Assembly: GCF_042676085.1 (NCBI RefSeq)
Contig: NZ_JBHTKH010000016.1
Location: forward strand, 26,400 to 90,399
Direction: 5' to 3'
Source: Terrabacter terrigena
Lineage (GTDB): Bacteria > Actinomycetota > Actinomycetes > Actinomycetales > Dermatophilaceae
DNA length: 64,000 bases
A model generated the notes under the pieces. The model did no database searches. It was not told the origin of the DNA and saw only the letters and a program-made list of their open reading frames with translations. Made by a program: the position numbers and the translations under genes. Below are positions 18,060 through 26,861 of the stretch, piece after piece. Numbering within the stretch: position 1 is the stretch's first letter; each line of letters begins with the position of its first letter.

Positions 18060-19075
18060 CCACGCCAGCCACCACCAGCGCCGCCGCCGACCGGCGCCCG
18101 ACGCACGCCCTCGCCGCGAGCGCCGTCGTCGGGCCGGTGCTCGCCGGCGCCGGGCTCCTGCTCACGTATGCCGTCCGCGACCGCGTGCCCGAGCGCGTCG
18201 CCGTGCACTGGGCAGCCGACGGCCGCCCCGACCGGTTCTCCTCGCTCACCGAGGCCGTCGTCACCGCTGCCGTCATGACGGCCGCGCTCCCCCTCCTCTT
18301 CGTCGCGATCGGCGCGGCCTGGCACCGCAGCGCCCGCGGGCCGATCGCCGGTGTCGGCGGAGCAGTGGCCGCCTTCCTGGGCGGCCTGCTCTTCGGCGGC
18401 CTCACGTCGCAACGGCCCGGCGAGGTCGCCCACGCCTTCCCGACGAGCTGGCTCGTGCCGACACTCGTCCTCGCCGGTGTCGTGGGAGTCGCGCTCTGGC
18501 GCTGGGGGCGCCTGCGGCCTCCCGCCCTCGGCGGCGCCACGCGCCACGTGCCCGCCGACGCGGTCCGCCTCGACGTGCCCGACACGACCCGCGTCGCCTG
18601 GACGGGCCACGCAGCCCTGCCCGACGTCGGCATCCTGCTCATCGTGCTGGTCGCGATCACGCCGCTGGTCGTCGTCGCCGTCCTCGGCACGCCGTGGCTG
18701 CTCCTGCTCGCAGCGGCGATCGTCGCCCTCCTCGTGCTCACCGGCTCGGCGCGGGTCGTCGTCGACGCCGACGGGTTGCGGGTCACGAGCCTCTTCGTCA
18801 CGTGGAGCCGTGTGCCGCTCGAGCGGGTCGCCGAGGCCCGCACCGGCACCGTGTCGCCGCTGCGCGAGTTCGGCGGCTACGGCTGGCGCATCGGCCGGGA
18901 CGGCAGCCGCGGCTTCGTCACCCGGTCGGGCGAGGCCCTCGTCGTCGAACGGGTCCGGCGAGCCTCGCGTCGTCGTCACCGTCGACGACGCAGCCGAGGC
19001 TGCCGCCGTGCTCAACACCCTCGCGTCGCGGAGGTCATGACCCACCCGCGCGGCCGTGTCACGATGAGGGCATGA
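18056..19075 (+). CDS. DUF1648-type membrane protein, 3' end probably frameshifted
   Basis: The uninterrupted frame gives 339 residues with about six hydrophobic segments. The DUF1648 signature (VAVHWAADGRPDRFSSL) is near residue 45, and a PH-like soluble tail follows (VVVDADGLRVTSLF). After SGEALVVE the frame becomes Arg-rich nonsense. In the next frame the sequence reads GSGEPRVVVTVDDAAEAAAV and ends at 19040, which looks like the real C-terminus. A single extra base around 18950 explains it. It is coupled to the GntR gene, and the continuing frame even runs into the rhodanese start. Confidence 0.75.
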   Translation: MTTPATTSAAADRRPTHALAASAVVGPVLAGAGLLLTYAVRDRVPERVAVHWAADGRPDRFSSLTEAVVTAAVMTAALPLLFVAIGAAWHRSARGPIAGVGGAVAAFLGGLLFGGLTSQRPGEVAHAFPTSWLVPTLVLAGVVGVALWRWGRLRPPALGGATRHVPADAVRLDVPDTTRVAWTGHAALPDVGILLIVLVAITPLVVVAVLGTPWLLLLAAAIVALLVLTGSARVVVDADGLRVTSLFVTWSRVPLERVAEARTGTVSPLREFGGYGWRIGRDGSRGFVTRSGEALVVERVRRASRRRHRRRRSRGCRRAQHPRVAEVMTHPRGRVTMRA

Positions 19076-19392
19076 GCATTCCCACGACCACCGTGACCGC
19101 GCTGCCCGACGACGCCGTCCTCGTCGATGTCCGCGAGGACGACGAGTGGGCCGCGGGCCACGCCCCCAACGCCATCCACATCCCCCTCGGCGAGCTGCCC
19201 AGCCGTCTCGACGAGCTGCCCGAGACCGACGACACGGTCGCCATCGTCTGCCGCATGGGCGGCCGCTCCGCCCGCGCCGTGCAGTGGCTCGTGCACCAGG
19301 GCTACGACGTCGCGAACGTCGAGGGCGGCATGCTCGAGTGGCAGCGGGCGGGCAAGCAGCTCTCGGCCGACGGCGAGCCGAACATCCTCTGA
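19072..19392 (+). CDS. Rhodanese-domain protein (single-domain sulfurtransferase)
   Basis: The 106-residue product is a single rhodanese domain: ALPDDAVLVDVREDDEWAAG, HIPLGELPSRLDEL and the active loop VCRMGGRSARAVQWL with the catalytic Cys. It ends in GGMLEWQRAGK. Single-domain rhodaneses carry persulfide sulfur in the cytoplasm; the donor and acceptor are unknown. The ATG at 19072 lies just after the membrane gene. Its stop overlaps the next start by one base (TGATG). Confidence 0.9.
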   Translation: MSIPTTTVTALPDDAVLVDVREDDEWAAGHAPNAIHIPLGELPSRLDELPETDDTVAIVCRMGGRSARAVQWLVHQGYDVANVEGGMLEWQRAGKQLSADGEPNIL

Positions 19393-19925
19393 TGAACCAG
19401 CACGACCGCGACCGGGACGACGACCCGGACGGCACCGACGGCGTCGACCCCACCCACGACAGCTGGTCCGCCTGGCTGCCCCAGCTCGACCAACCGACGA
19501 GCCCGACGAGCCCGACGAGCCCGACGACACCCTCGAGCCCTCCACGGCCGCTCCCGCAGGCGAGCGGTCCACCTCCGCGCACCGACCCCGTCCCGCCGAG
19601 GGTGCCCCCTGCGCCACCGCTTCCGTATGCCGTCACCCGCCTTCCCGGGTGGCCCGGCACACCGCGCGTCGGACCTCCGCCGGCCACCTACTTCGGGTGG
19701 GCGGTGGTGTGCACGATCGTCTGCTTCATGCCCCTCGGTGTCGTGGCGATCGTCAAGTCGCTGCAGGTCAGACCGCGCTGGGCCCAGGGCGACTGGGCCG
19801 GCGCCCAGAAGGCCTCACGCGCGGCGAAGACGTGGTGCCTCATCGCGGCCGCCATCTGGCCCGGGGCGCTCCTGCTGTTCAGCTGCCTCGGGGCCCTGAG
19901 CGGCGGCCACATGTCGCACTTCTGA
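19392..19925 (+). CDS. CD225/dispanin-domain membrane protein
   Basis: The 177-residue protein has a disordered, proline-rich N-terminus with a PTS repeat (residues ~35-46), then a CD225/dispanin module. The module is a hydrophobic segment (FGWAVVCTIVCFMPLGVVAI), a short cytoplasmic loop with AGAQKASRAAK, and a second hydrophobic segment. Dispanins with Pro-rich tails are common in actinobacteria and of unknown function. Start and stop codons overlap with the rhodanese gene, so they are cotranslated. Confidence 0.85.
   Translation: MNQHDRDRDDDPDGTDGVDPTHDSWSAWLPQLDQPTSPTSPTSPTTPSSPPRPLPQASGPPPRTDPVPPRVPPAPPLPYAVTRLPGWPGTPRVGPPPATYFGWAVVCTIVCFMPLGVVAIVKSLQVRPRWAQGDWAGAQKASRAAKTWCLIAAAIWPGALLLFSCLGALSGGHMSHF
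19494..19529 (+). repeat. Nine-base tandem repeat in the dispanin gene
   Basis: CCGACGAGC is repeated three times, with a fourth imperfect copy. It encodes the PTS repeats of the disordered N-terminus; copy number may vary between strains. Confidence 0.85.
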
Positions 19926-19946
19926 CCTCCCACCCTGCGCGCGGGC

Positions 19947-21287
19947 TCAGGCGTCTCGAACGACCGCGCCCTGGGCGATGACGACGCGCACGCGTTCCAG
20001 GGCGTCGGCGACCTCCAGCGGGTTCGCGTCGACGACCACGACGTCGGCGAAGGCACCCGGCACCAGTCGCCCGGCCTGCCGTGACCAGCCGAGGAGGCGG
20101 GCGGCATACGTCGTCGCGGCGCGGAGCGCCTCGAGGTGGCTGAGGCCCGCCTCGATGAGCAGTCGCACCTCGGAGCCGATGGGGTCGACGTCGGTGCCGA
20201 AGGAGTCGGTGCCGGCGACGATGGTGACGCCGCGCTCGTGGGCCTCGCGCACCGCGGCCTGCAGCACCGGCGTGTAGGCCCGGCCGCGGGCGTCGAGCAC
20301 GGGATTGCTCGAGCCGATCATCCCGGTGATCGCGGCCAGCGTGGGCGTGAAGTGGGTGCCGCGCCGGGCCATCTCGGAGATCGTCGCGTCGCCGACGAAG
20401 ACACCGTGCTCGATGCTGTGCACGCCTGCGCGCACCGCGCCGTCGATGCCCTCCTCGCTGTACGCGTGGCAGAGGACGGGCCGCCCGCTCGCGGCACGCA
20501 CGACGGCCGAGAGCTGCTCGCGGTCGTAGACGAGCTCGGTCGGGTCCTGGTCGGCGAGACCGGCGCGCGGGTTGGCGCGGGTCTTCACGACGTCGACCCC
20601 GCGTGCGACGTTGACCTTCGTGACGTGGGAGATGTCGGCCGTCGAGGTCACGCCGCCGGGCAGCGCCGCCATGGGCGCGAGGTCGGGGTCGGCGAGCGCC
20701 GAGTCTCCGAGCTGGGGTGAGACGAAGATGCCGGCAGCCCGCATGCGCGGGGCGAGGCCGGGTGCCCAGTCGGGCAGCGAGCGCATCGCGACGTCCTGGT
20801 AGAAGGTCGACGAGCCGCTGCGGACCGAGGTGGCGCCGGCGTGGACGAGGGCGCGGGCGTCGGCGAGGGCGTTGGCGTGCACGTGCACGTCGACGAGGCC
20901 GGGCACGACCCAGCGGCCCGACGCGTCGACCCGGCGCGCGGCGCTGCCGACCTCGGCCACCGCACGACGGGTGGCGTCGCGCGTGCCCACGGCGAGCACC
21001 TTGCCGTCGCGCAGGACGACGACGCCGTCGTCGACGACGTGCCCGGTCAGGGGGTCCACGACGGAGCCGCCCTCGACGACGAGCGGAGCGGGCGTGGTCG
21101 GGCGCAGCGAGCCGACGCGGCCGCCGGCGCCGGCGCCTGCGCTTCTGCCGGCGGCGTCGGCCGGCGCTGCGGCGGCGACTCCCGCGGCGGTCATGCCGGC
21201 GAGGAGCGCTGCGCTGCCGAGCACGCCCCGACGGGAGAGGCCCGAGGGCGGCGTGGTCGTGGCGGCGTCGTGGTCGTGCAGGCACAT
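19947..21287 (-). CDS. Tat-exported amidohydrolase-family protein
   Basis: The 446-residue protein begins with a twin-arginine signal (LSRRGVLGSAALLAGMTAAG, cleaved after the Ala-rich stretch), so it is exported folded with its metal. The amidohydrolase core has HVHAN (first metal pair) near residue 140, LCHAYSEEG, SIEHGVF and the Asp in AGTDSFG. It ends in a typical ADVVVVDANPLE segment. These enzymes hydrolyse amides, cyclic imides or peptides; the substrate is unknown. Start ATG 21287 has GGAGGT upstream at 21293-21298. It is divergent from a GntR gene, with two operator palindromes between. Confidence 0.88.
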   Translation of the reverse strand: MCLHDHDAATTTPPSGLSRRGVLGSAALLAGMTAAGVAAAAPADAAGRSAGAGAGGRVGSLRPTTPAPLVVEGGSVVDPLTGHVVDDGVVVLRDGKVLAVGTRDATRRAVAEVGSAARRVDASGRWVVPGLVDVHVHANALADARALVHAGATSVRSGSSTFYQDVAMRSLPDWAPGLAPRMRAAGIFVSPQLGDSALADPDLAPMAALPGGVTSTADISHVTKVNVARGVDVVKTRANPRAGLADQDPTELVYDREQLSAVVRAASGRPVLCHAYSEEGIDGAVRAGVHSIEHGVFVGDATISEMARRGTHFTPTLAAITGMIGSSNPVLDARGRAYTPVLQAAVREAHERGVTIVAGTDSFGTDVDPIGSEVRLLIEAGLSHLEALRAATTYAARLLGWSRQAGRLVPGAFADVVVVDANPLEVADALERVRVVIAQGAVVRDA

Positions 21288-21325
21288 GGGGGACCTCCGG
21301 GGGATACGCTCGTCGGTGAGCACAA

Positions 21326-21350
21326 TTGGTATACCAATTTGGTATACCAA
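21326..21350. promoter_or_regulatory. Tandem perfect operators TTGGTATACCAA
   Basis: Two identical, perfect 12-base palindromes TTGGTATACCAA occupy 21326-21337 and 21339-21350, with centres 13 bases apart. FCD-type GntR regulators bind sites of this kind. They lie between the amidohydrolase and GntR starts, so the regulator very likely controls both itself and the hydrolase. Confidence 0.85.
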
Positions 21351-21367
21351 AACCGAGAGGAGCGTCA

Positions 21368-22030
21368 ATGCCTACCCGCGAGGAACATGCGGACCAGGCC
21401 GTCTCGCTGCGCGGCTCGGTCACCCAGGCGCTGCGCGAGCGCATCGTGACGGGCGACCTCGCGCCGGGCACGCGCGTCGTCGAGCGCCAGGTGGCCGAGC
21501 AGCTGGGCGTCTCGCGGGTGCCCGTGCGCGAGGCGCTGCGCACGCTCGAGCGCGAGGGGTTCCTCGAGGAGCGCGCCACGCGCGGCATGGTCGTGCGACG
21601 CCTCGACCCCGACGACGTCGCCATGCTGTTCGCGGTGCGCGAGGCCCTCGAGACCGTGCTGTCGCAGCGGCTCGTCGACGTTCTCGACGACGACGGGCTG
21701 GCGCGCCTCGACGACCTCGTCGTGACCGCCGAGCAGCACCTGGCCGCAGGACGTCAGGGCGAGGCGGTGCGCTGCAACGCCGACTTCCACGCCGTCCTCG
21801 TCGACCTCGCCGACAGCCGGGTCCTCACCTCGATCATCGAGCCGGTCGCCGGCCGGATGGCCTGGTTGCTCAACCAGCACGCCGCGCCGGCCGAGATCAT
21901 CGAGGAGCACCGCTCGATCGTCGCCGCGCTCCGGTCACGCGACGCCGGCCGCGCGGCGGCCGAGTTCCGCGACCACCTCGCGAGCAGCCGCCGCGCCGTC
22001 GCTCAGCTGGAGGCGGGTCTGACCACCTGA
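21368..22030 (+). CDS. GntR-family regulator with FCD domain
   Basis: The 220-residue regulator has the winged helix at 10-75 (LRGSVTQALRERIVTGDLAP, then VAEQLGVSRVPVREALRTLE) and an all-helical FCD ligand domain. Its metal/ligand positions are visible as CNADFHAVLVDLA and EEHRSIVAAL. FCD regulators sense small acids and are typically released from DNA by a pathway metabolite. Here that is likely a substrate or product of the divergent exported amidohydrolase. ATG 21368 is preceded by GAGAGGAG. Confidence 0.92.
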   Translation: MPTREEHADQAVSLRGSVTQALRERIVTGDLAPGTRVVERQVAEQLGVSRVPVREALRTLEREGFLEERATRGMVVRRLDPDDVAMLFAVREALETVLSQRLVDVLDDDGLARLDDLVVTAEQHLAAGRQGEAVRCNADFHAVLVDLADSRVLTSIIEPVAGRMAWLLNQHAAPAEIIEEHRSIVAALRSRDAGRAAAEFRDHLASSRRAVAQLEAGLTT

Positions 22031-22038
22031 AGCGCTGC

Positions 22039-22845
22039 TCAGGAGACGGGGACAGTCGCCGGGGCGGTGCACGCGAGCTGGTCACCCCGGGGCGCCGTCG
22101 AGGCCACTTCGACCACGCCGCCGCCCACGGCGGACGGCCTGCCCCGAGCGTGGTCGTCGACCTGGATGCACAGCTGCCACTGCTTCAGCGCGGGGTCGAC
22201 GAGGGCGTGAGGGGCCACGAACGACTCACCCGGCACGTCGAGCTTCGGCGGCATCGCGGCATACGCCCTGCCGGTGATCGTGGCCCCGGGGGCGATGGTG
22301 TGGCCGCCCATCACGGGAGCGGCGGCGAAGCGGACGTTCGGCGCCGTCGCGAAGCCCTGCTTGCTGATGCGCAGCACTCCCGACTCGGCGTACACCCAGG
22401 CGTGCTGCGGGTCGACGTCCTTGGGCACGGTAGCGCTGCCGAGGTCGTCGGGCACGACGTCGAGGGCGACGACGGGCTTCGAACCGGTGTTGGTCACGGA
22501 GTACTCGACGAGCAGACCCGAGCTCGCGGCGATGCCGGCCCCGGCCGGCGCCATCTCGGCCTCGAGGCGGACGCCCCCGACCGTCACGGTCTGCCTCGCC
22601 GGCCCACCGCTGCTCGACGAGTGGCCGGCAGCGGGCGAGGTGCTCGCCGTGGCGGCCGGGCTCGCCGTGCCGCCGTGACCGGCCGGCGTGGCCCTGCTGC
22701 CGGACGGAGAGGCCTGCCCGCAGGCCCCGGTCACGAGCACGGTGCCGAGGGCGAGCATCGCGAGCCGTGCCGTGCAGCGGCGCGGGTGGAGCGGCGCGTG
22801 CGGGAGGTCTCGCGGCGTGGGCGTGATGGCCTGCGTTGGCTTCAT
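22039..22845 (-). CDS. Putative lipoprotein
   Basis: The 268-residue protein has a signal peptide with lipobox VTGAC (Cys near residue 43), then a Ser/Thr/Ala/Gly-rich linker, then a beta-rich domain (VEYSVTNTGSKPVVALDVVP). The domain reads like an immunoglobulin-like fold of secreted DUF-type proteins. It should be anchored outside the membrane; function unknown. The start is uncertain between ATG 22845 and 22863. It converges on the GntR gene with only eight bases between. Confidence 0.7.
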   Translation of the reverse strand: MKPTQAITPTPRDLPHAPLHPRRCTARLAMLALGTVLVTGACGQASPSGSRATPAGHGGTASPAATASTSPAAGHSSSSGGPARQTVTVGGVRLEAEMAPAGAGIAASSGLLVEYSVTNTGSKPVVALDVVPDDLGSATVPKDVDPQHAWVYAESGVLRISKQGFATAPNVRFAAAPVMGGHTIAPGATITGRAYAAMPPKLDVPGESFVAPHALVDPALKQWQLCIQVDDHARGRPSAVGGGVVEVASTAPRGDQLACTAPATVPVS

Positions 22846-22905
22846 GACCGTGAAGACAACCACGTCACCAGAAGCGTTGCATTCCGGACGAACTCGTTGA
22901 ACGGG

Positions 22906-23766
22906 CTACTTCAGCAGCTTCGACAGGCGGCGGTCGGCGAGGGGCTTGCCGCCCGTCTGGCAGGTGGCGCAGTACTGCAGCGAGGTGTCGGCGAACGACA
23001 CCTCGCGCACGACGTCGCCGCACTCGGGGCACGTCTCGCCCGTGCGGGCGTGCACGCGCATGCCCGCACGCTTGGCGTCCTTGAGCTCCTTGGCCGGCTT
23101 GCCCGAGGCGGTCGTGACGGCGTGGGTGAGCGTTTCGCGCAGCGCGGCATACAGCCGGTCGACGACCTCGGGGGCGAGCGTGCCGGCGATGGCGAACGGG
23201 CTGATCTTCGCCACGTGGAGGATCTCGTCGGAGTAGGCGTTGCCCACGCCCGCGATGAACTCCTGGTCGCGCAGCAGACCCTTGATCTGGGTGCGCCGGC
23301 CGTCGAGCATCGAGCGGAACCGCTCGATCGTGAAGTCGTCGCGCAGCGGGTCGGGCCCGAGGCGGGCGATGCCCGGCACCTCGGCCGGGTCCTTGACGAT
23401 GTAGGCGGCGAGCGACTTCTTCGTTCCCGCCTCGGTCAGGTCGAAGCCTGAGCCGTCGGAAAGCCTGACCCGCAGAGCGATCGGCGACTTGCCGGGCCGC
23501 AGCACCGTCGTCGGCAGCTGGTCGGACCAGCGCAGCCAGCCGGCCCGCGCGAGATGGAAGACGAGGTGCGTGCCGTCGGCGTCGATGTCGAGGAACTTGC
23601 CGTGCCGGTGGACGCCGTCGACGGGCACGCCTTCGAGTGCCTGCGGGGGCGGGGTGAACGTCTTCAGGACGCTGAACGACGCGAGCTCGACCTTCGTGAT
23701 GGCGAGCCCGGCGGTGCGCTCGGCGAGGAAGTCGACGAGCGCCTGCACCTCGGGCAGCTCAGGCAT
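22906..23766 (-). CDS. Fpg/Nei-family DNA glycosylase
   Basis: The 286-residue enzyme has the PELPEV N-terminus with the catalytic Pro2 and Glu3, and K57 in RHGKFLD. The helix-two-turn-helix reads GLLRDQEFIAGVGNAYSDEIL. A four-cysteine zinc finger closes the chain (CPEC, then CATC). It removes oxidised bases and cuts the abasic site in base-excision repair. The finger tip and tail (TGGKPLADRRLSKLLK) differ from classical MutM, so it belongs to one of the actinobacterial paralogues with unknown lesion preference. The ATG is six bases after CAGACT, a leaderless layout. Confidence 0.92.
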   Translation of the reverse strand: MPELPEVQALVDFLAERTAGLAITKVELASFSVLKTFTPPPQALEGVPVDGVHRHGKFLDIDADGTHLVFHLARAGWLRWSDQLPTTVLRPGKSPIALRVRLSDGSGFDLTEAGTKKSLAAYIVKDPAEVPGIARLGPDPLRDDFTIERFRSMLDGRRTQIKGLLRDQEFIAGVGNAYSDEILHVAKISPFAIAGTLAPEVVDRLYAALRETLTHAVTTASGKPAKELKDAKRAGMRVHARTGETCPECGDVVREVSFADTSLQYCATCQTGGKPLADRRLSKLLK

Positions 23767-23791
23767 GGCGCCAGTCTGCCATCCAGCAGCG

Positions 23792-24901
23792 TCAGCGGGT
23801 CGGCTGTCGCAGGGGTCGCGAGGGCTGCTCGTCGGCGGCGACCGGGGGGCCGACGCGTCCGTGCTCGTCGAGGGCGCGCAGCAGCTGGTGCCCGTCGGGC
23901 GCCGAGAACGTCGACACGCTGACCGGCCCCATGGTGCGCACCGGCGCGTCGATCTTCATCGGCTTGCTCAGCACCTGCTCGGCCGGCGACAGGTGCCGGA
24001 TGCAGATGGCGTCGACCCGGTCGGGCCGTGCCTCGGCGAACTCGGCGTACAGCTGCGGGTCGTGCTGGCCGTCGTCGCCGACGAGCAGCCACCGGATGTC
24101 GGGGAAGTCGCGGGCCAGCCGGTGCAGGCACGTGCGCTTGTGGTCCTGGCCGCTGCGGAACCAGCCGGTGTTGGTGGGCCCCCAGTCGGTGAGCAGCAGC
24201 GGCCCGAGCGGGAAGCCGTTCTCGACGAGGAAGCGGTTGAGCGTCGCCGCCGTGTTCCAGGCGCCTGTCGAGACGTAGACGATGGGCGCGCCCGGGTGGG
24301 CCGAGAGGATGCGGCGGTACATCGGCGCCATCCCCGACACCGCGTGCCTGGCCTTGCCACGCCTCACGAAGGTGTTGAAGGCGGCGATCAACGGGCGCGG
24401 CAGCATCGTGGTGATGACGGTGTCGTCGATGTCGCTGACGAGGCCGAAGCGCACGTCGTCGGCCACGATGAAGACGTCGGCGGCGACCGGCTGGGCCCCC
24501 TGCACCTCGACGACCGCCTGCTGCCAGCCCGGCGGGAGGCCGTGGTCGCGGGCGACGATGTCGACGTGGCCACCACGGTCGGACCGGCCGAAGACCTCGC
24601 GGTCGCCGACGGTGACCTTGACCGGCACGCCGGTCGCGGGAGACGTGATGAACGCCCGCCAGCCCCGGTCGTAGTGGGCCGGGCTGATCGCACCGGTCGC
24701 GTCCTGGCGGCTCTCGGGACCCTCGGTGCCTTCACGACCCTTGCGCCCCAGCAGGACCCGGGCGAAGACGCGGACGAACGACGACGAGCCGTAGCCCACG
24801 TGGGTGATGACCCGGTTGCCCCACCCGCGGCCGCGCAGCACGCGCTCGACCTGCTCGTGGACGGTGTCCTCGATGATGGCGGCCGCGTGCGGTCGTGACA
24901 T
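23792..24901 (-). CDS. APP1-like phosphatase (DUF2183, DxDxT motif)
   Basis: The 369-residue protein ends in a DUF2183 domain. The HAD-like motif SDIDDT is at about 156-161, YVSTGAWN follows and the acidic motif is LLVGDDGQHD. Fungal APP1 of this family is a phosphatidate phosphatase, so a lipid or phospho-substrate phosphatase is possible. The N-terminal 140 residues form a beta-rich domain common in the family. I choose ATG 24901 because TAGGTT ends six bases before it. Confidence 0.85.
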   Translation of the reverse strand: MSRPHAAAIIEDTVHEQVERVLRGRGWGNRVITHVGYGSSSFVRVFARVLLGRKGREGTEGPESRQDATGAISPAHYDRGWRAFITSPATGVPVKVTVGDREVFGRSDRGGHVDIVARDHGLPPGWQQAVVEVQGAQPVAADVFIVADDVRFGLVSDIDDTVITTMLPRPLIAAFNTFVRRGKARHAVSGMAPMYRRILSAHPGAPIVYVSTGAWNTAATLNRFLVENGFPLGPLLLTDWGPTNTGWFRSGQDHKRTCLHRLARDFPDIRWLLVGDDGQHDPQLYAEFAEARPDRVDAICIRHLSPAEQVLSKPMKIDAPVRTMGPVSVSTFSAPDGHQLLRALDEHGRVGPPVAADEQPSRPLRQPTR

Positions 24902-25065
24902 GGCCACAACCTACCCGGCGCACGTGGCGACGCGGCAGCGTCGCGGCGGCCTGACGGCATACGGCAGGGCAACGCCGCAGGGCGCGGCGAGTGCACACGA
25001 CGGCATACGACGTCGTGTGCCAACAGGTGGACCCCGGGGAGCGGCGCCCGCACGCGGCGGGTTTG

Positions 25066-25707
25066 ATGGACGACGTGCACCCCATCGCGGAAGTCCTCAG
25101 CAAGGCCTCCGGCGGCGACTTCCCCGCCGTCGACGGCGGGTGGCAGCGGGTCGCTCCGTGGCGCGACGGCGTCGAGGGCGTGGTCGCCTTCACCGGACAC
25201 GCGTACCTCGCCGTCGACGACGACGTGTCCGACGGCACGCTCGGCTCGCTCGGCCCCGACGGCTTCGGCGGTGCGAGCAACCCGCGGCTCGTGTCGCGGC
25301 TGGCCGGCGACGGCTGGATCGACGCCCTCGACATCGTCCTCGTCGCCCGCGGTCTCGGCGGCGAGCCGGCCCTCGTGCCGCGCAGCGACCTTCGCAACCA
25401 CCCGCGCGCCGAGCACGCGACGTCGGTGCGCAGCGAGGTCGCGACCTTCGGGTACGCCGCCCCCGACGACCGCACGCTCGTGACGCTCTCGACGGGGCTG
25501 GGCGGCATGCTCGAGGTCGGCGTCGAGACCGACCCGGCCAAGCACCACGTCGGCACCGACGTCGTGCGCGACGCCCTGACCCTCGTCGACGAGGGCGCGG
25601 TCGTCGTCGCCGCGTGCGCCCCGGGCAACGCCCGAGCACTCCGTGCGTTCCTGGGGGCCGGCTTCGAGCCGGTGGCCTCGGTGCAGCTGTGGAGGCCCGA
25701 GCGCTAG
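25066..25707 (+). CDS. GNAT-like acetyltransferase-family protein
   Basis: The 213-residue protein is of an actinobacterial type usually annotated as GNAT. The N-terminal half has PAVDGGWQRVAPWRDG and VVAFTGHAYLAVDDDV. The C-terminal half looks like the acetyl-CoA fold end: GTDVVRDALTLVDEGAVVVA, then GNARALRAFLGAGFEPV. The R/Q-x-x-G-x-A loop is degenerate, so enzymatic activity is uncertain. The start could be ATG 25066 or GTG 25075. Two GTATGCCG-family words lie upstream (24955 and 25001). Confidence 0.65.
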   Translation: MDDVHPIAEVLSKASGGDFPAVDGGWQRVAPWRDGVEGVVAFTGHAYLAVDDDVSDGTLGSLGPDGFGGASNPRLVSRLAGDGWIDALDIVLVARGLGGEPALVPRSDLRNHPRAEHATSVRSEVATFGYAAPDDRTLVTLSTGLGGMLEVGVETDPAKHHVGTDVVRDALTLVDEGAVVVAACAPGNARALRAFLGAGFEPVASVQLWRPER

Positions 25708-25770
25708 CCCACCGCTCCCGGACCAACCCGGCGATTGGCGCATGTCAGGCGGACGTGCTGGGATCTGCGC

Positions 25771-26826
25771 GTGGACACCGGCGTCAGCTTCGGCAGTGAG
25801 GCACACCGACGGCCCGCCCGCGAGCTCCTCTGGCCCGTGCTGCCCCTCGCGGCCGTCGGCTGGTGGGTGGTCGGGGCGCTGCCGTGGGTCGTCGACGGGC
25901 TGGGGGCGCGCTCGCCGCGCGACTGGACCGCCGACATCGCGACCGGGTCGGTGAGCAGCGGCTACCTCAGCCTGCTGCCGTTCACGGCGGCACGGATGGG
26001 GCTGCTGCTCGTCGTGACGCTCGTCGGAGGGCTCGCCGCCGCCGTCACGACCCTGTGGCTGCGACCACGCCGCGGCCGCATCGCCGCCCGCGCGGGGGTT
26101 GCCGCACTCGGCACGGTGGTCGCCGCGGCCTACGCCGTCGCCCAGTCCGCCGGCGCCACCCGCCAGCTCGGCAGCGACTTCGACCGCGACGACCGCGTGC
26201 TGCTCGGGGTGCTCGCCGTGGCAGTCGCAGGCACGGTCGTCGGCCTGCTGCTCGGCCTTCTCGTGGTGCTCGGCCGGCCCGTGCTCCGGGCGTTGGCCGC
26301 CGCGCCCCTCGCCGTCGCGCTCGGCTCGTGGGTGAGCGCGCTCGTCGCCGCCCTGATGGGCGCCGAGCGCGCAGTCCCGCTGCTCGCGTGGACACCCACG
26401 GTCTCGGCGGTCGCCGTCGGTCTCGCGCTGGCCCCGGTCGGGGTGGGCTCGCTGTCGCGCGTCCTCGTCTGGCCCCTCGTGCTCGTCCTCGTGGCGGTGT
26501 GCACCGCTGCGCAGACCGCCTTCTCCCACCTCACCTCCTACCTGCGTCCCCGGTCGGGCCTGCCGACCGGTCTGCGCGACCACGTCGAGGCCAGCCGCGA
26601 CGTCTTCCTCCAGGCGATCCAGCCCGAGCACCAGGCGTGGGGGACGTACGCGGTCGCCGTGGTCGTCGGGCTGCTGGGTGCCGGAGCGCTGCGGGCCCGC
26701 GGCCCGCGACGCCGCGCCGGGGCCGACCCGCAACGGCCGGCCGTCGCGAGCGCGGCCGCGCGGGCCCGCACGGCCCCGCGCGTCCCTGCCGGCGACGACG
26801 GGCGGGTCGACGCAACCGCGCGATGA
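25771..26826 (+). CDS. Polytopic membrane protein, unknown function
   Basis: The 351-residue product has about seven hydrophobic helices (starting LLWPVLPLAAVGWWVVGALP) and a short Arg-rich cytoplasmic tail. I do not recognise a family. The GTG start at 25771 is six bases after TGGGAT. It lies 35 bases before the penicillin-binding protein gene on the same strand. Confidence 0.75.
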   Translation: MDTGVSFGSEAHRRPARELLWPVLPLAAVGWWVVGALPWVVDGLGARSPRDWTADIATGSVSSGYLSLLPFTAARMGLLLVVTLVGGLAAAVTTLWLRPRRGRIAARAGVAALGTVVAAAYAVAQSAGATRQLGSDFDRDDRVLLGVLAVAVAGTVVGLLLGLLVVLGRPVLRALAAAPLAVALGSWVSALVAALMGAERAVPLLAWTPTVSAVAVGLALAPVGVGSLSRVLVWPLVLVLVAVCTAAQTAFSHLTSYLRPRSGLPTGLRDHVEASRDVFLQAIQPEHQAWGTYAVAVVVGLLGAGALRARGPRRRAGADPQRPAVASAAARARTAPRVPAGDDGRVDATAR

Positions 26827-26861
26827 CGGGCGCCGTCGGCTGGGCCACGTACCCTCGACGC

